Source of the DNA: Volvox africanus
Lineage: Eukaryota > Chlorophyta > Chlorophyceae > Chlamydomonadales > Volvocaceae
Reading direction: 5' to 3'
NCBI GenBank assembly: GCA_030268105.1
Contig: BSDZ01000010.1
Span: forward strand, 1,588,001 to 1,652,000
Length of the DNA: 64,000 bases
The first letter of the stretch is position 1, and every line of letters starts with the position of its first letter. The translations under genes were made by a program, and so were the position numbers. A model generated the notes under the pieces. It saw nothing but the letters and a program-made list of their open reading frames with translations, had not been told where the DNA came from and searched no databases. Below, piece after piece: positions 10,991 through 23,800 of the stretch.

Positions 10991-11830
10991 AGGCAGCCTC
11001 GCATTCTTGCTCACTGTAACTACTTTTGGTCGTTCTGGTTATTTCTTTACTGTTTCAGTTATCGTTCCTGTTATTTATATGTGTGTGTAGGATAGGGGGG
11101 TACATCACCCGTGGCCACTAACCTGGCAGTCCCTACCTTCCCCGGTGTTTCGGGGCACCCTCATCCAGTCTCCCATGCCGACTTCTCCGAAATCAGTGGT
11201 TTTCCCAGGTTCAGCACCCACCACCAGCATCCAGCGGAATCTGCCGAATCAACTAAGGCGTCAACTCCGCTACTGGTCAGCTCGCAGGTCACTTTAATTG
11301 GGGTCGTCACCGTCCATCGACATGGGGGCACCCTGCCCTTAACATTAGGGTCTTTGGCCCGCTCTCAGTCGGGGTAGAACCTGGAACTCCAGGGGCATAT
11401 TAGTCGTGCCATAACAGTCGTGCCTGAACACATATTATTGTTTGCTGTTTTGCCCACCCGCTGCAGAATTATTTTTGTGTGTACGGAAACTATCCTGTCG
11501 TAATGTAAGTAGCTGTTATGAAGAATATCAATAGGATTTCAGTATTGATAGATGAAAATATTCCAGGCAATAATTTACAGTTCAATATTCGGAAAGCATC
11601 CAGGTAAGCAGCCATTGGTGAGTACGCATTAATTCAACGAAACAATCAAATTTCTACACATCCAATCCTGCCAATCAAATTTTGTTTATGAGTTCAATAA
11701 TCATTTGTACCATGCACCAATCATTTCAATCATCATTAGGTACATACATCCTAACTTCATCTGCCACCGCACATTTAGCAGCCGGCTCTAATATAAGCTT
11801 AGAAACAAACATGTTAGATGTTAGTTCTAT

Positions 11831-13171
11831 CTAATAGTCTTCTATTTCACTCTCTCTGTTGTCGTCCTCCTCTGGCGCAGTGGTGGCGTCATCCTGCTCG
11901 TCCTCAATCTTCTCGTCCTCGCTCACCTCCTCCTCAAGCAACTCCTGAAAAGTTTAGAAAAGGAAAATTATACTTATTTACATGCATATGTATAAATGTA
12001 AATTAAGCTGTCACCACTCAGCAATTATCACTTCCGGTTACAATAATCTTAATCATGTCTAGGGTGGGCAGTGCTTTTAAGTACCACTAATCATTCTAAA
12101 AGCATAGTCTTTCATTTGCTGTACTATGTACTTGGACACTTTGTTACCTGTTTCTGCTAACTCCCTGAGCTCCCATGTTGACGTAGTGCCCATGTACATC
12201 GCACACCTTCCGAAACACTCTTGACCTTTATCAGTCGAAACAACACATATTATTATTATACATTCAAACATGAAGGAAATTTAGATAATAAGCTGAACTA
12301 AGGAAATAACCTTCTGTCCCTGGTGGTTGTAACTGTCATCGTCATCCATAGACTTGTCTTCCAACGGCACCTGCTGGTCCAAAATACATGAAGGGACTTG
12401 GTAGTAATAAAAAGGTTATATTAAAAAGTAATTAATGTCTGACCTCAATATTTCGTAGCTTTCTTTTGGTGCCCGTGCTTGGTCGCCTCACTTTCGTGGA
12501 TGGCTGCATATCGTCATCGTTCGTTACCTTCAAGGGCCGACGTTACCATACATATATGATTTGAGAAATTACAAGCTTACAATTTCTATCAAAAAAGAGA
12601 AAAATAAATCGACATATGGCACATCAAACGACAAAGCACACAGCAAATGAAAAGAATATAATGAAACATGAAATTACAGCTCAAAAAATCAGGAAGACAG
12701 GATGAACGGGCTGTACCTTTTTTGCTGCCGCCTTGCTTGAGTTCCTAGCTTTCCTGCTGGAGTTCCTTGTCGTAGAGGGCTGTGAACTCTTTGCCTACAT
12801 AAAAAGGAAGTACGTTTGGGGAGAATAGGAACAATTACATAAAAGACAGAAAGGAGAAAACAGGTTAAAGGACATTAATGATCTGTACATCCCTGTATAT
12901 GAGATCCGTAATGTACATCACCCATCCAGCAATAATTTTGCTAAGCGCGCCTGGTAATTTGCACACCCCATCATCCACTCTCCGTACTACTAGTATTTGC
13001 ACTAACCTGTCAGCATCTAGCGGCCTTGACCTCCTTCTCCTTCTGATGTGTGCTAGCTGCGTTGGCAGCCAGCACCATCATCGATGCATCTTCACCATGC
13101 GCGGGCTGCTTTTCGCCTTTGCTAGGGCGCCCATTATGAGTTCCTAATGGCACGTCATTTCGGCCGTTTTT
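11831..13171 (-). pseudogene. Remnant of the CACTA accessory gene (exons 4-9) in the outer element
   Basis: Inverted, diverged copy of exons 4-9 of the gene at 28,511-31,477. Exon 4 is 13,171 down to about 13,008 (KNGRND..., AHGEDASMMVLAANAA) and the final acidic exon ends with a stop at 11,833-11,831. Exons 1-3 are deleted. Exon 4 has a TGA stop at 13,012-13,010 where the inner copy has CGA, with the adjacent CGC changed to TGC: both are CpG-to-TpG type changes. Not functional. Confidence 0.8.
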
Positions 13172-13393
13172 CTGCGGGTTGGTGGCAATAAAGTATTTCG
13201 TACACGACAAAAATAAACGCAGGAAAACAATTCATTCTTTTACTAGTTAAAGTAAAATACAAATCTTATGCATACGTACTACTTAAAAGTGAAGAGTAGT
13301 GCTTCCGTACTCCGTCCAGGGTTGTGCGGCTGCCAATCAATCCCATGTAAGCAACAATGTTTCGTAACCCTGCTTTACAACATCCTTTATATG

Positions 13394-14523
13394 TACATTT
13401 AATGCCAGGTCAGGTCGTCCATGTCATACGGTAGCAGTTCTATTGGACAACCTTGCTTGTGCAGGCAGCATACGTATAATTTCTGCAGCATCAACAGCTA
13501 ATCATATATGTGTAAAGAAATAATAATTGCTTCAGTAACGAATGGAGCCGCCTTCTGCTTATGATGGAAAGTCCCGTATGAAACTCTTTACATCCCGAAA
13601 ACACTTTTCCCCTGAAAGTCAGGAACATTTTCAGTGTGTCATGCCTGGAAGGGTGCCACTAGAAGGCAACATTGCATCGGATCTGCTAGATGGCATCGAC
13701 CAAGGCAGCAGCCGCTTGGCTCAAAGCTTGGCTCTTCCTGGTTTTAGTAGCAATGAGAAGTGACTTCATTGTGACGAGGATGTTTAGAATCACCATTGCA
13801 ACGTTTATACTTGAGATGCCCCGTCTATGTGCCCCGTCTTGGGAGCCAGGGCCAGCGGGATGGGATGGAAGGCAAGGGTTCTGGGCAGCCCTCAGTACAG
13901 CGCCGTCATCGGCTTAGGCACGTGCTTGGAGTTTCTGGAGCCATGAAACAATTCTGGTTATGAATGTGCATGACGTTTTTGATGCAATGACAAAATAATG
14001 ACCGTGCTGAAAATTGTGGCGTGAATCCGTTGAACTATTCATTCCCGTGCAGCGATTGAACTTTTCTGCATTGCAATATGTCTGGATTGGGGAAGCATTG
14101 GGGTCATAGAGTACTTCTCACACATGCTCGTTTTCATGGTCAATTTTCACACATACGCCAAGCTGCTATGATGCTTGCCGGACAAGGCTATCTAATTTTT
14201 GGGGCCTGCTTGATGTGTAACTGTGGCTCTTGGTGACTTTGTTTGGGTCTCCATCTAGAAACATTGTTGCCTGGCTACTGTGTAAGGTTTGCTGTTGCCA
14301 AATTTCCTCGGTCCTTACCCAGACTTGCTAACTCCGGCAGCTTGCTGCTCAATAATTAGAAAGCCTTCCATAATTAGAAAGGTAGCCCTGAACAGCCATG
14401 TGTGGCACTTCAGAGTTCTATGTTATAAAGTAAGCCACATGTACAGGTTCTAAATTCGTATAATGGTAGCGATTTAGCGATGTTAACAAGCATTCACCAG
14501 AGCAATCTCTTGTACAACGACTA
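13394..14523 (+). pseudogene. Remnant of the CACTA coiled-coil gene region in the outer element
   Basis: Inverted repeat of 15,066-16,630. The open part at 13,542-13,763 contains PESQEHFQCVMPG and SLALPGFSSNEK, matching the inner copy. The coiled-coil exon of the inner copy (15.87-16.16 kb) is missing. No function is recognised. Confidence 0.6.
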
Positions 14524-15065
14524 CACTATAACAACAGATTCGTGCGTTAGGCTCGCATTAGGCTGCATTAGGGCGCGTATGTGTGCGTTTTGTGCATTAG
14601 CGGTTGCGTTAGCCTAACGCGAGCCTAATGCAAAGAAATAGAAAACTGGACAGAACGTCTGTTATAGTGCGTCGTTTTCAAGTTCGTTTAAATGAAAACA
14701 ATATTTATAATGATTATAAAAGTTCCCTGTAATTTTTATTACGTTTCGTGGTGCTCGAAAATCGGGGGCTTGCGTATGTTCTAAAGCGAGCCTAACGCAA
14801 ACCTAACGCACGCGATCGCAAACCTAACGCACGCGTACGCAAACAGCTTGCGTATATCTTGCGTACATTGCGTTACCATACGCACGTAACGCACTGTAAC
14901 GCAGTTTACGCAAAGTTTATGTAGATAGCGCATAATAAAGTTCGGAGCACGGGTTCGCCGGATTTATTTAGTTTGCTTACTTGCTCTTATTGTGCAGTAG
15001 TCTCGAGACTTTGTGCATAAAATATCTTCAAAGTTAATTTCAATTTAGGATAGCGCTATGAATAC
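14524..15065. repeat. B-type terminal and subterminal region of the inner CACTA element
   Basis: About 540 bp with scattered GCGTTA/TAACGC hexamers; its inverted counterpart is the outer element's right end at 32,526-33,087. Confidence 0.88.
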
Positions 15066-15866
15066 TAGTCATTGTACAAGAGATTGCTCTGGTGAACGCT
15101 TGTTAACATCGCTAAATCGCTACCATTATATGGATTTAGAACCTGTAAATGTGGCTTACTTTTTAACATAAAACTCTGAAGTGCCACACATGGCTGTTCA
15201 TGGCTACCTTTCTAATGATGGAAGGGTTTCTAATTATTAAGCAGCAAGCTGCCGGAGTTAGCAAGCGTGGGTAAGGATCACGGAAATTTGGCAACAGCAA
15301 ACCTTACACAGTAGCCAGGCAACAATGTTGCCAGATGGAGACCCAAACAAAGTCACCAAGAGCCACAGTTACACATCGAGCAGGCCCCCAAAATTATATA
15401 GCCTTGTCCGGCAAGCACCATAGCAGCTTTGCGTAGGTGCGAAAATTGACCATGAAAATGACCATGTGTGAGACGTAATCTATGACCCCAATGCTTCCCA
15501 AATCCAGACATAAGGCAAGGCAGAATAGTTCAATTGCTGCACGGGAATGAATAGTTCAACGGATTCACGCCACAATTTTCAGCACGGTTATTATTTTATC
15601 ATCACATAAAAAACGTCATGCACATTCCTAACCAAAATTGTTTCATGGCTCCAGAAACTCCAAGCACGTTCCTAACCCAATGATTCCTCTAGACGGTGCT
15701 GTACTGAGGGCTGCCCAGAACCCTGGCCTTCCATCCCATCCCGCTGGCCCTCGCTCCCAGGTACTGGTGCAACGAAACCATCCTAACTCTCCGATGTGCT
15801 ATCCATGTCCATCATGAACTTCAGAAGCTTGCGAGTACTCCTATTGTGCCTGTATGCGTGTTGAGG

Positions 15867-16530
15867 TCAGACAACCCTCCTAGCATTGTGAACCTGTTTC
15901 ACGACTTCGTCAACCAGTTCGGCACTTTTCCGAAGGCGGCCACGCATTTCCTCGTGCAAGAGCCTATAGTTCTCCTTGACTTCCAAGAGCTCCTTTTGCA
16001 AGCTTGCTGATCGCTCCACTCCAATTTGACATCCGTTTCCTGGCTTTGGAGCTTAAGCCGCCCCGTGTCAAGCTCGCTTTGCAGAGAAAACGAGTGTTCC
16101 TGCTCCACATGCAGGCTTTCCTCCTGCAGCTGCACTTTCTTCCTTAGATCCTGCAGCTCACACCTACAAGCAAGGCGTACAGGCGGCGTTGGCTACCAAA
16201 ACATATCACAGCATAAAATGCACATAGACAGGGCATCACAAGTACAAACTTTGCAATGGTAATTCTAAACATCCACATCACAATGAAGTCACTTCTCATC
16301 GCTACTTAAACAAGGAAGAGCCAAGCTTTGAGCCAAGCTGCCGCTGCCTTCATCGATGCCATCTAGCAGCTCCAACACGATGTTGCCTTCCAGTGGCTCC
16401 GTTCGAGGCATGACACACTGAAAATGTTCCTGACTTTCAGGAAATAGTGTTTCTGGGATGCAAAGAGTTTCATGTCATTCCATCATAAGCAGAAGGCGGC
16501 TCCATTCGTTACTGAAGCAATTAATATTCC
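15867..16530 (-). pseudogene. CACTA third gene, coiled-coil protein, two frameshifts
   Basis: Two exons: about 16,520-16,299, with PESQEHFQCVMPR and SLALPCLSSDEK and a donor GTGACT; and 16,163-15,867 after acceptor TTGCTTGTAG. The second starts CELQDLRKKVQLQEESL, then, after a frame break near 16,012, continues LQKELLEVKENYRLLHEEM to a stop at 15,869-15,867. The pattern is a long charged alpha-helical coiled coil. The first exon also has one base fewer than the outer copy near FPESQ. The reading assumes both breaks are mutations. Position downstream of the transposase suggests a third element gene; no family is recognised. Confidence 0.5.
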
Positions 16531-16629
16531 TTTATAAATATATTATTAGCTGTTGATGCTGCAGAAATTGTACGTATGCTGCCTGTCCAACAGAACTGCT
16601 ACCGTATGACATGGACGACCTGACGACTG

Positions 16630-17856
16630 TGTACAACGTCGACCAAAGAAGTACACCCCGTGAGCATGCATATTTGTGCATATGCATGAAAGGAAAGTGT
16701 AAGATATGTGTATACCCTATACACCTTGTTTAAAATGTTTATGTCATTCGCCAATAGTCCATGCCAACTGCCAAAATCGTGATTTCACTCATGATATGAA
16801 CAAGTCCAGCTGTTGGGCCAGGCTTAGCCCTTAAGGTTCTGATTTCAGTACGGAAGTCGTAACTTGACCACCTTGGTACTCCTATAGATTCAAACGATTT
16901 GCAGTTCGTAAAGAATAAGGCTATTAGACTACTCTAACTTACTTCCTTTATTTGAATGGTCGTCCATCTGTTTGTGTGTCATTCAAAGCAATAAATAAAC
17001 ATTGTGTCAACTCTGTCATCCCGTATAGCATGCACTGAATGAAGCTGCATGCATGCAAGTAAATACATCAGATAAATGCCAGGGAACTATTGATTTTTGG
17101 AAGCCAGCATAATTGTTTCTTACCACAAAAGCGTGCACATATCTTTGATACTTCCTAGCAGCATATGCATTATGATTTTGAACGAAGGGCAGCAACCAAA
17201 CATAATGAATCCTGTCCCCAAATCAATTACATCAATCCACACATTCATTATTTAGCAGCAGACAGGGAAGCACATACATGTACTGGTACTCCCTATTCCT
17301 AGCACACTCCAGCGGCATGTGTCTGCATGATCTTAACCTTGAACGCCACATATGAATACGTATGCATGCAAGGAAACCCCAGCAAAAATGCGGGAAAGTA
17401 AAGGGTCTGCAGTCAGATAGAACAAGAAAACATCACCAAGGCGCGGGTAACATGGCGCAAGATCTGCCATACACATGATGTATACCCTTTTCCATCAACC
17501 ACCAAATGAAGCTAATGACAATATAGTCACAATTCCCTGGAGTTAAGCCTTCCAAGGTAAACAACATGCAACTGTACACTTGTGTAAACCCCGCCCCTTC
17601 TTCCTGGGGCTTAAGGAATAATAGAAAGCAAGTCCGCACCCTACCATGCTAACTAATTGGTTCCCCATACACTGTTCATGAGGCTTGATTGATCACAAAA
17701 TCAAATGTACCATGCCTCTCACTTTTTTACAAGCAATGTCCGGCATCAATAAACCCCAGCCCCCATATTAGGTACAACATGCACAGGCTACATACAAGAG
17801 TTCACAACTACATTTTAATTGTGCTTGTGCACATGTACCCAATCAGCAGCAAATGA
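16630..17856. other. Non-coding stretch downstream of the transposase stop
   Basis: AT-rich sequence inside the inner CACTA element without a supported gene, RNA or repeat; probably 3' UTR and spacer. Confidence 0.5.
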
Positions 17857-20800
17857 TCAGGCATATTCACCTCCATCATTGGTCGGAAGCTGAGAGAAGG
17901 TAACATATGTGAGGAAATAGCTTAGCTCATTGTTGACACGGCAATGAATGACCTTTGAATCTATCATGCCAACCTCCTTGGGAAAATTAAGGAGTATTTC
18001 CTGTCGTACCTCATTCACCGTGGCATCCCGCCTGGAGTAATCCTTCACCCGGTAAAGCTCCTTGGGCCTCAACACCTCAGCTCGGTGCAGATTGCAGACA
18101 GCAACTTTTACAGGTGTCACATCACACCTTGGACGGATCAGTGCAAAGAATAATATTTCCCCAATGAAAATGCTTACCCTAGGGTCACTCTCTGAAACCA
18201 TACCCCCAGGGCCATACTTGCACTTGAAATGGTAAGACTGTCGCTTAGTGGCCCTGGCATAATCCACTGAAAGCACCACCTCATCTCTCCGTTTCAGTGC
18301 CCGCTTGAAAATGTATATGTCACTGTCTTGTAGGACCGATGGTAATAAGTTAGTACGGGCCATGAAATCTTCTGTCTCCTCTGTGCGCAGAATACCACCA
18401 AGAATGTGTGATCGCTGTTCTGCATCAGCAATGTAGCCCTGGCCAAGAAGCTGTGAGCCCTCACTGTCCTCCTCATCTAAGAAAACATCTCTTTTGCTGG
18501 GATTTAATTGAATATTATCTGCACGGTATCCTGGGACCCATTCATCAAATGTCCTAAACGTTTCAGGATGGGCAGCTTTGAGATGTGTGAGCCAAAGAGA
18601 TGCAAGGTAGCCACCTGCAAGTATGAGTTCTGGAACGGTAGGTGATCTGTACTTAACAATACTCTTCATCATTTGCATTCCACGCTCTACCCAGAACTCG
18701 GTAGCAAATGCAACGTGCCCCCGTGCATTCTCCTGCTCTCGCAGTCTGCAGACTAGGATATGTAGGTTGTAAGTACAGAACTGTATCCCGAAGACATGTT
18801 CAGCTGCAATGCTGAAAGACTTCAGCAGCCTAGCAGCATGATTGTTGGCGTCTGCTGAAAAGTCCGAAGGATCATAACGAAAGTAATGCAGTAGTGCTGT
18901 CCGTAAATTGTTCCACATGACCTTAATATTAAAGGACTTGGTAATACCATCGACAACACGTTGGACAACTGGCATCAGTGGTGTGCTGCTTTGCATGGAG
19001 TCTTCCTCATGAAGGATGTAGACTGAATAGCTATCTAACCAATGCAACCAGTCCTCCATTGTCCAGGTACCTCTGTGTTTTACTATGTCACGATACGGCC
19101 GGTTAAGGTCATTGGTTGTGATAATGTGGCTTGCACGCTGTGCCATAATTTTCCGCTGTGGGCCAAGAATGGTGTAGTCCATGACATGTCTTCCAAGCTT
19201 TCCAAGAATAGTGTTCCAAAAACGCTTTATAACACCAAAAAGGGCTGCATGTGCAACTGGTACGACAAAGACGTCATTATAGTTGCAGTAGTCAAGCTCT
19301 CGAATAATTGGGCTAAGGCCTTTACAGCCTACAATCCCAGTCCACTGAGGATCTTTCATAGCCAATGCTGCACGCTTGAGATGCATTTCATGGCTGACCA
19401 TTATTCTTGGGTCCCCACAACGTGCTGACAGGGGAGCATTTTCCATGTCCGGTATAACACCATCGAAAATGCAGTTGACATCAGCGTCTACTGCGTAGCC
19501 AGGAAAGTACATGCCACCACCCTCACCACTCACCCCCTTCAGTAGGCAGTGGCCACATCCAGTAGCTGATGTGTGTGAGTTCCACAAACTTAATTTCCTG
19601 TTAGCAGGAGTATCTGCATGCATGCTGTTGGAATGTGAGCAACACTCATATACGAAAGAATGTCAGAGCAAGTAATACGGCCCACGAGGGGCCGGGCGCT
19701 TTGCTGACTTCAACAGTTGGAATTTGGCTTTACGAGTTCGGTCAGACTTGCCTTTATGATGTTTTTGGTTAGAAGTCGTTTGTGTACGACTGACTATATC
19801 GGTCTCTTGTTCCTTGCCTTGAGAGCCTAGAATCTTTTGCAACATGTAAGCGATAATACACACGAAAAGTCCAATAGGTTATGAGCCCCGCGCAACGGCG
19901 CGTCTAGGTGAATCCTGATTATCCAAAAAGTCGGCCGCACGAGGTGGTAGCGACGATAGGACAGGATGGGCAAGGACGAGGATACCACGAAGGTATTCTT
20001 CGGTCGCGATGACTACGTTACGGTGACCCAAGTTGTGAACGCACACTTGGAGAGGAAGCTCATCGATGACACGATCAGCGACGACGAGGATGTCCTCGCT
20101 GCGATCAAGCCAAACGACGACAAATTGGCTCGCGGCACCATCAAGAAATACATTTTACCAGAAGATTTGCTACAGTTTGCGGGCAACACAACGGCACGAG
20201 ATTTGTGGGTGGCGCTGGCGAAGAAGCACATTCCCAACGTCCGCAATTTCAGGATGCAAATCCAACAACAGCTTAAGGATTTTGAGATGTTGTCAGGAGA
20301 AAGTATTGACGATTATTTCCGCCGCTTTTATAAAATTGGCTACAAGGCCAGCCTTATTTCGATGAAGATTGAGCCTGAGGATGCGTTACTCCACCTTATC
20401 CGCGGCTTGTCATCGGACTACGACGGAGTCAAGTCCGTGCTACGCCACATGGAGAGTATCGAAAGCGTGGACCAGCTGCAGGATATGCTCAAGACCGAAG
20501 AGGGCGAGCTAAGGCTTCAGCGTAACAAGGCTCGCGAGGTGTCCCTGATGTCCCTCTCCCGTACCCATGATGGAGCCCGAGTGGGGCCCAGCCAGGGCGC
20601 TGGAGCAGGCAACGCCGACGGAGGCAGGAGTAGGAAGGCGTGCCTCTACTGCAATAAGGAGGGGCATTTCATCGCAGAATGCAGGAAGAAGGCAAATGAT
20701 GAGCAGCGGGGGATTTGGAGGCCGGTGTTGAAGGGATTGCGGCAGAAGCCCCGAAACCCACCGGCATTAGCAGCTCCACCGCCGGCGCCGCCTCCAGTGG

Positions 20801-23800
20801 CGCCCGCGGCCCAACCCCCAGCCGCCGCACAGGCAGCGGCTCCCCCACGGCCAGCACAAGGCCAACGGAGACAGCTGATCGCCCGGGTATACTCTTCCCA
20901 GCAGGACGACTGGGAGCGGGAGTTGTGGCTGTTCGACACTGGAGCAGAAGTCCATGTCACTGGAGACAAGGACAAGCTCCGGAACTATCAGCATTGTGGT
21001 TCAGATTGTAAAGTGTGGTTAAAAACAGCGAATGGAAGCGTGGTACGCCCGGAGGGCCATGGGCGGGTCATGTTCCGCTCCTCTTGTTTTGAGACAGATG
21101 TCGAGGTAGACGTGTACCATGCACCGGGGATCATGGGTCATATTCTGTCTTTGAAGGCGTTAGAGGGCAGTTTTGGACCGAATGTGGTTCCCCAGTTCTC
21201 AGGGGTCTTGCCACACGTGGAGATTGGTGGGGCACCCGCGATTGAGTTGGAGAAGATCGATGGGTTGTTCTATGCTGAGGACTCCAGCTACAGCTGGATG
21301 GGTCGGTATGGGTCCGACAGGTGCTTAGTGGTAAGAAGGTCCGTGAGGAATTGAGGAAGGTCAAGCTTGCCATCACGAAGCAGGATTCCAATCTTGGCGT
21401 TCTTTGGCATAAACGGTACGGACATTTGGGTTTTGACGCCCTGGCCAAGGTGGCCAGCAGTGATATGGTCACGGGTTTCGGTGCAAGTGTGGATGATGTG
21501 GTGGCTGCGAAGGGGCAGTTCTGTAAGCCCTGCGCCGAGGGCAAGCAGACACGGCAGCCGAACCCATCAACCGGCCATGTTACGAGTAAGAGGCTCGATT
21601 TGGTGCATATGGACCTTTGCGGTTCATTGCCAGTGAATTCGTGGAATAATGCGAAGTATTGGGTCACGTTCTACGATGATTGCACGAAGTTTTCGGAGGT
21701 GCGGTGTATCACTGACAAGACCGTGGTTCCTGAGACGGTGAAGGAGGTGATAAAGTTGTGGGAGCGGCAGACTGGCGACAAGGTCCGCCGCATCCACACT
21801 GACCGTGGCTTAGAGTACGTAAATGAAGAACTGGCTAGCACTTTGCGGGACATGGGCATTTTCCATGAGAAGACGGCGCCGTACACACCACAGCAGAATG
21901 GCGCCGCGGAGCGTTTGAATCGCACTCTGGAGGAGTGTGTGCGCACCATGTTGGCCGATTCAGGTTTGCCGCAGGAAATGTGGAGTGAGGCTGTTATTAC
22001 GGCCAATACTCTTCGCAACGTATCTCCCACGAAGGGCAGCAATCTCACGCCTTGGGAGCGGTTCATTGGTGAAAAACCGGACGTGTCGAAGTTGAGGGTT
22101 TTTGGCTGCCCTGCATACGTCATGATTCCTAAGCAGCAGCGCCATAAGCTGGATCCCGTGAGCGTGCCGGGCCAGTTTGTGGGTTACGCACCAGGCATGA
22201 GTGCATGGCGGGTGTGGGTACCGAAGGATAGGCGTGTCCGCATCAGTTGTGATGTTAAGTTTGATGAGTGGGGCGTTCGTGGGAGCATGGAGTTCGACGC
22301 CTCAGAATCGGAGGAGGAGGATGTCTCTGGGTCCGATCCCGAGGCTGATGAGGGCAACGAAATACAGGAGGAGTCGCCGCCGGAGCAACCCCCGGAACCA
22401 GCACCCCAGCCGGAACCGGAGTTCGACGTTCCAATTGCATTACGTAAATCGCAGCGTCAAAATACCAAGTACGCTAAGTCGATTTTAGGGGTAAACGTGG
22501 ATATCCCCACTACGTATGAAGAAGCAATTGCATCACCCTTGGCTGATTTCTGGATTGAGGCGATGGAGGAGGAGTTTGCTTCGCTGCAGGAAAAGGGCAC
22601 CTGGTCGCTGGTTGAGAAGCCGGCGGACAAGCAAGCCCTAGGCGTTAAGTGGGTTTACTCAGTGAAGTTGGATAAGCATGGGGTCGTTGAGCGTTTCAAG
22701 GCGCGCCTCGTGGTGAAAGGATTCATGCAGCGTGAAGGTGTGGACTTTGAAGAGGTCTTTGCACCAGTTAGCAAGCATTCCACTCTGCGTGTTTTCTTAG
22801 CCATGGTAGCTGCGGACGACATGGAGCTACACCAGCTTGATGTGAAAACGGCTTTCCTAAATGGAGACCTGGAGGAGGAAATCTACACCGTGCAGCCCCC
22901 AGGCTTTGAGAATGGTGGTCCAGGCCTCGTCTGTCGTTTGCACAAAGCGTTGTACGGCTTGCGCCAGGCCTCGCGCGCCTGGAACAAGACCTTGCATGAG
23001 AAGTTGATTCAGATGGGTTTTGAGGTGTCCAATGCGGACCCAAGCCTATACATACGTCGTGATCTAGATGGTCAGATATTTACGTACTTGTTAGTGTACG
23101 TAGATGACGTATTAATTGCATCTCACGATGAGCAGACCGTTTTGGAGGTGAAAGAGGAGATCAAGCAGTTGTATGAATGCCGTGACATGGGGGAAGCGGA
23201 GGTGTTTTTGGGTTTAGTCATCAAGCGGGACCGTGAGACCCGCACCCTCACAGTGTCGCAGGAACACATGATCCATGAGCTGATCGAGCGGTATGGCATG
23301 GTTAATGCAGATCCAAGATCCATTCCCATGAGCCCGGGGACGATCCTGATGCGGGCTGCTGACGGGGAAGTTTTGGATCGCTCGCGATATCCGTACATTG
23401 AGCTGGTAGGCAGCTTGATGTACATCACAAATTGCACCCGGCCTGACATTGCACAAGCCGTGGGAGTCCTCACACGCCACATGTCAGCACCCACTGAGCA
23501 GCACTGGAGAGCTGCGAAGGCGGTAGTTCGCTTCTTGCTGGCAACACCTCAGTGCGGCATCGTTTTTGGTGGCGAACGTGTTGAAGAAGGTTTAATTGGT
23601 TATACAGATTCAGATTATGCAGGATGCATTGAGAGCCGCAAGTCAACTGGTGGTTACGTTTTCACTTTGCATGGAGGCTCAGTGAGTTGGTCGAGCAGGC
23701 TACAGCGTACAGTTACGAGTTCGACCATGGAAGCGGAATACGTGGCGGCATCGGAGGCTACCAAGGAGGCACTCTGGCTACGTCTTCTGCTCTCGGAGTT

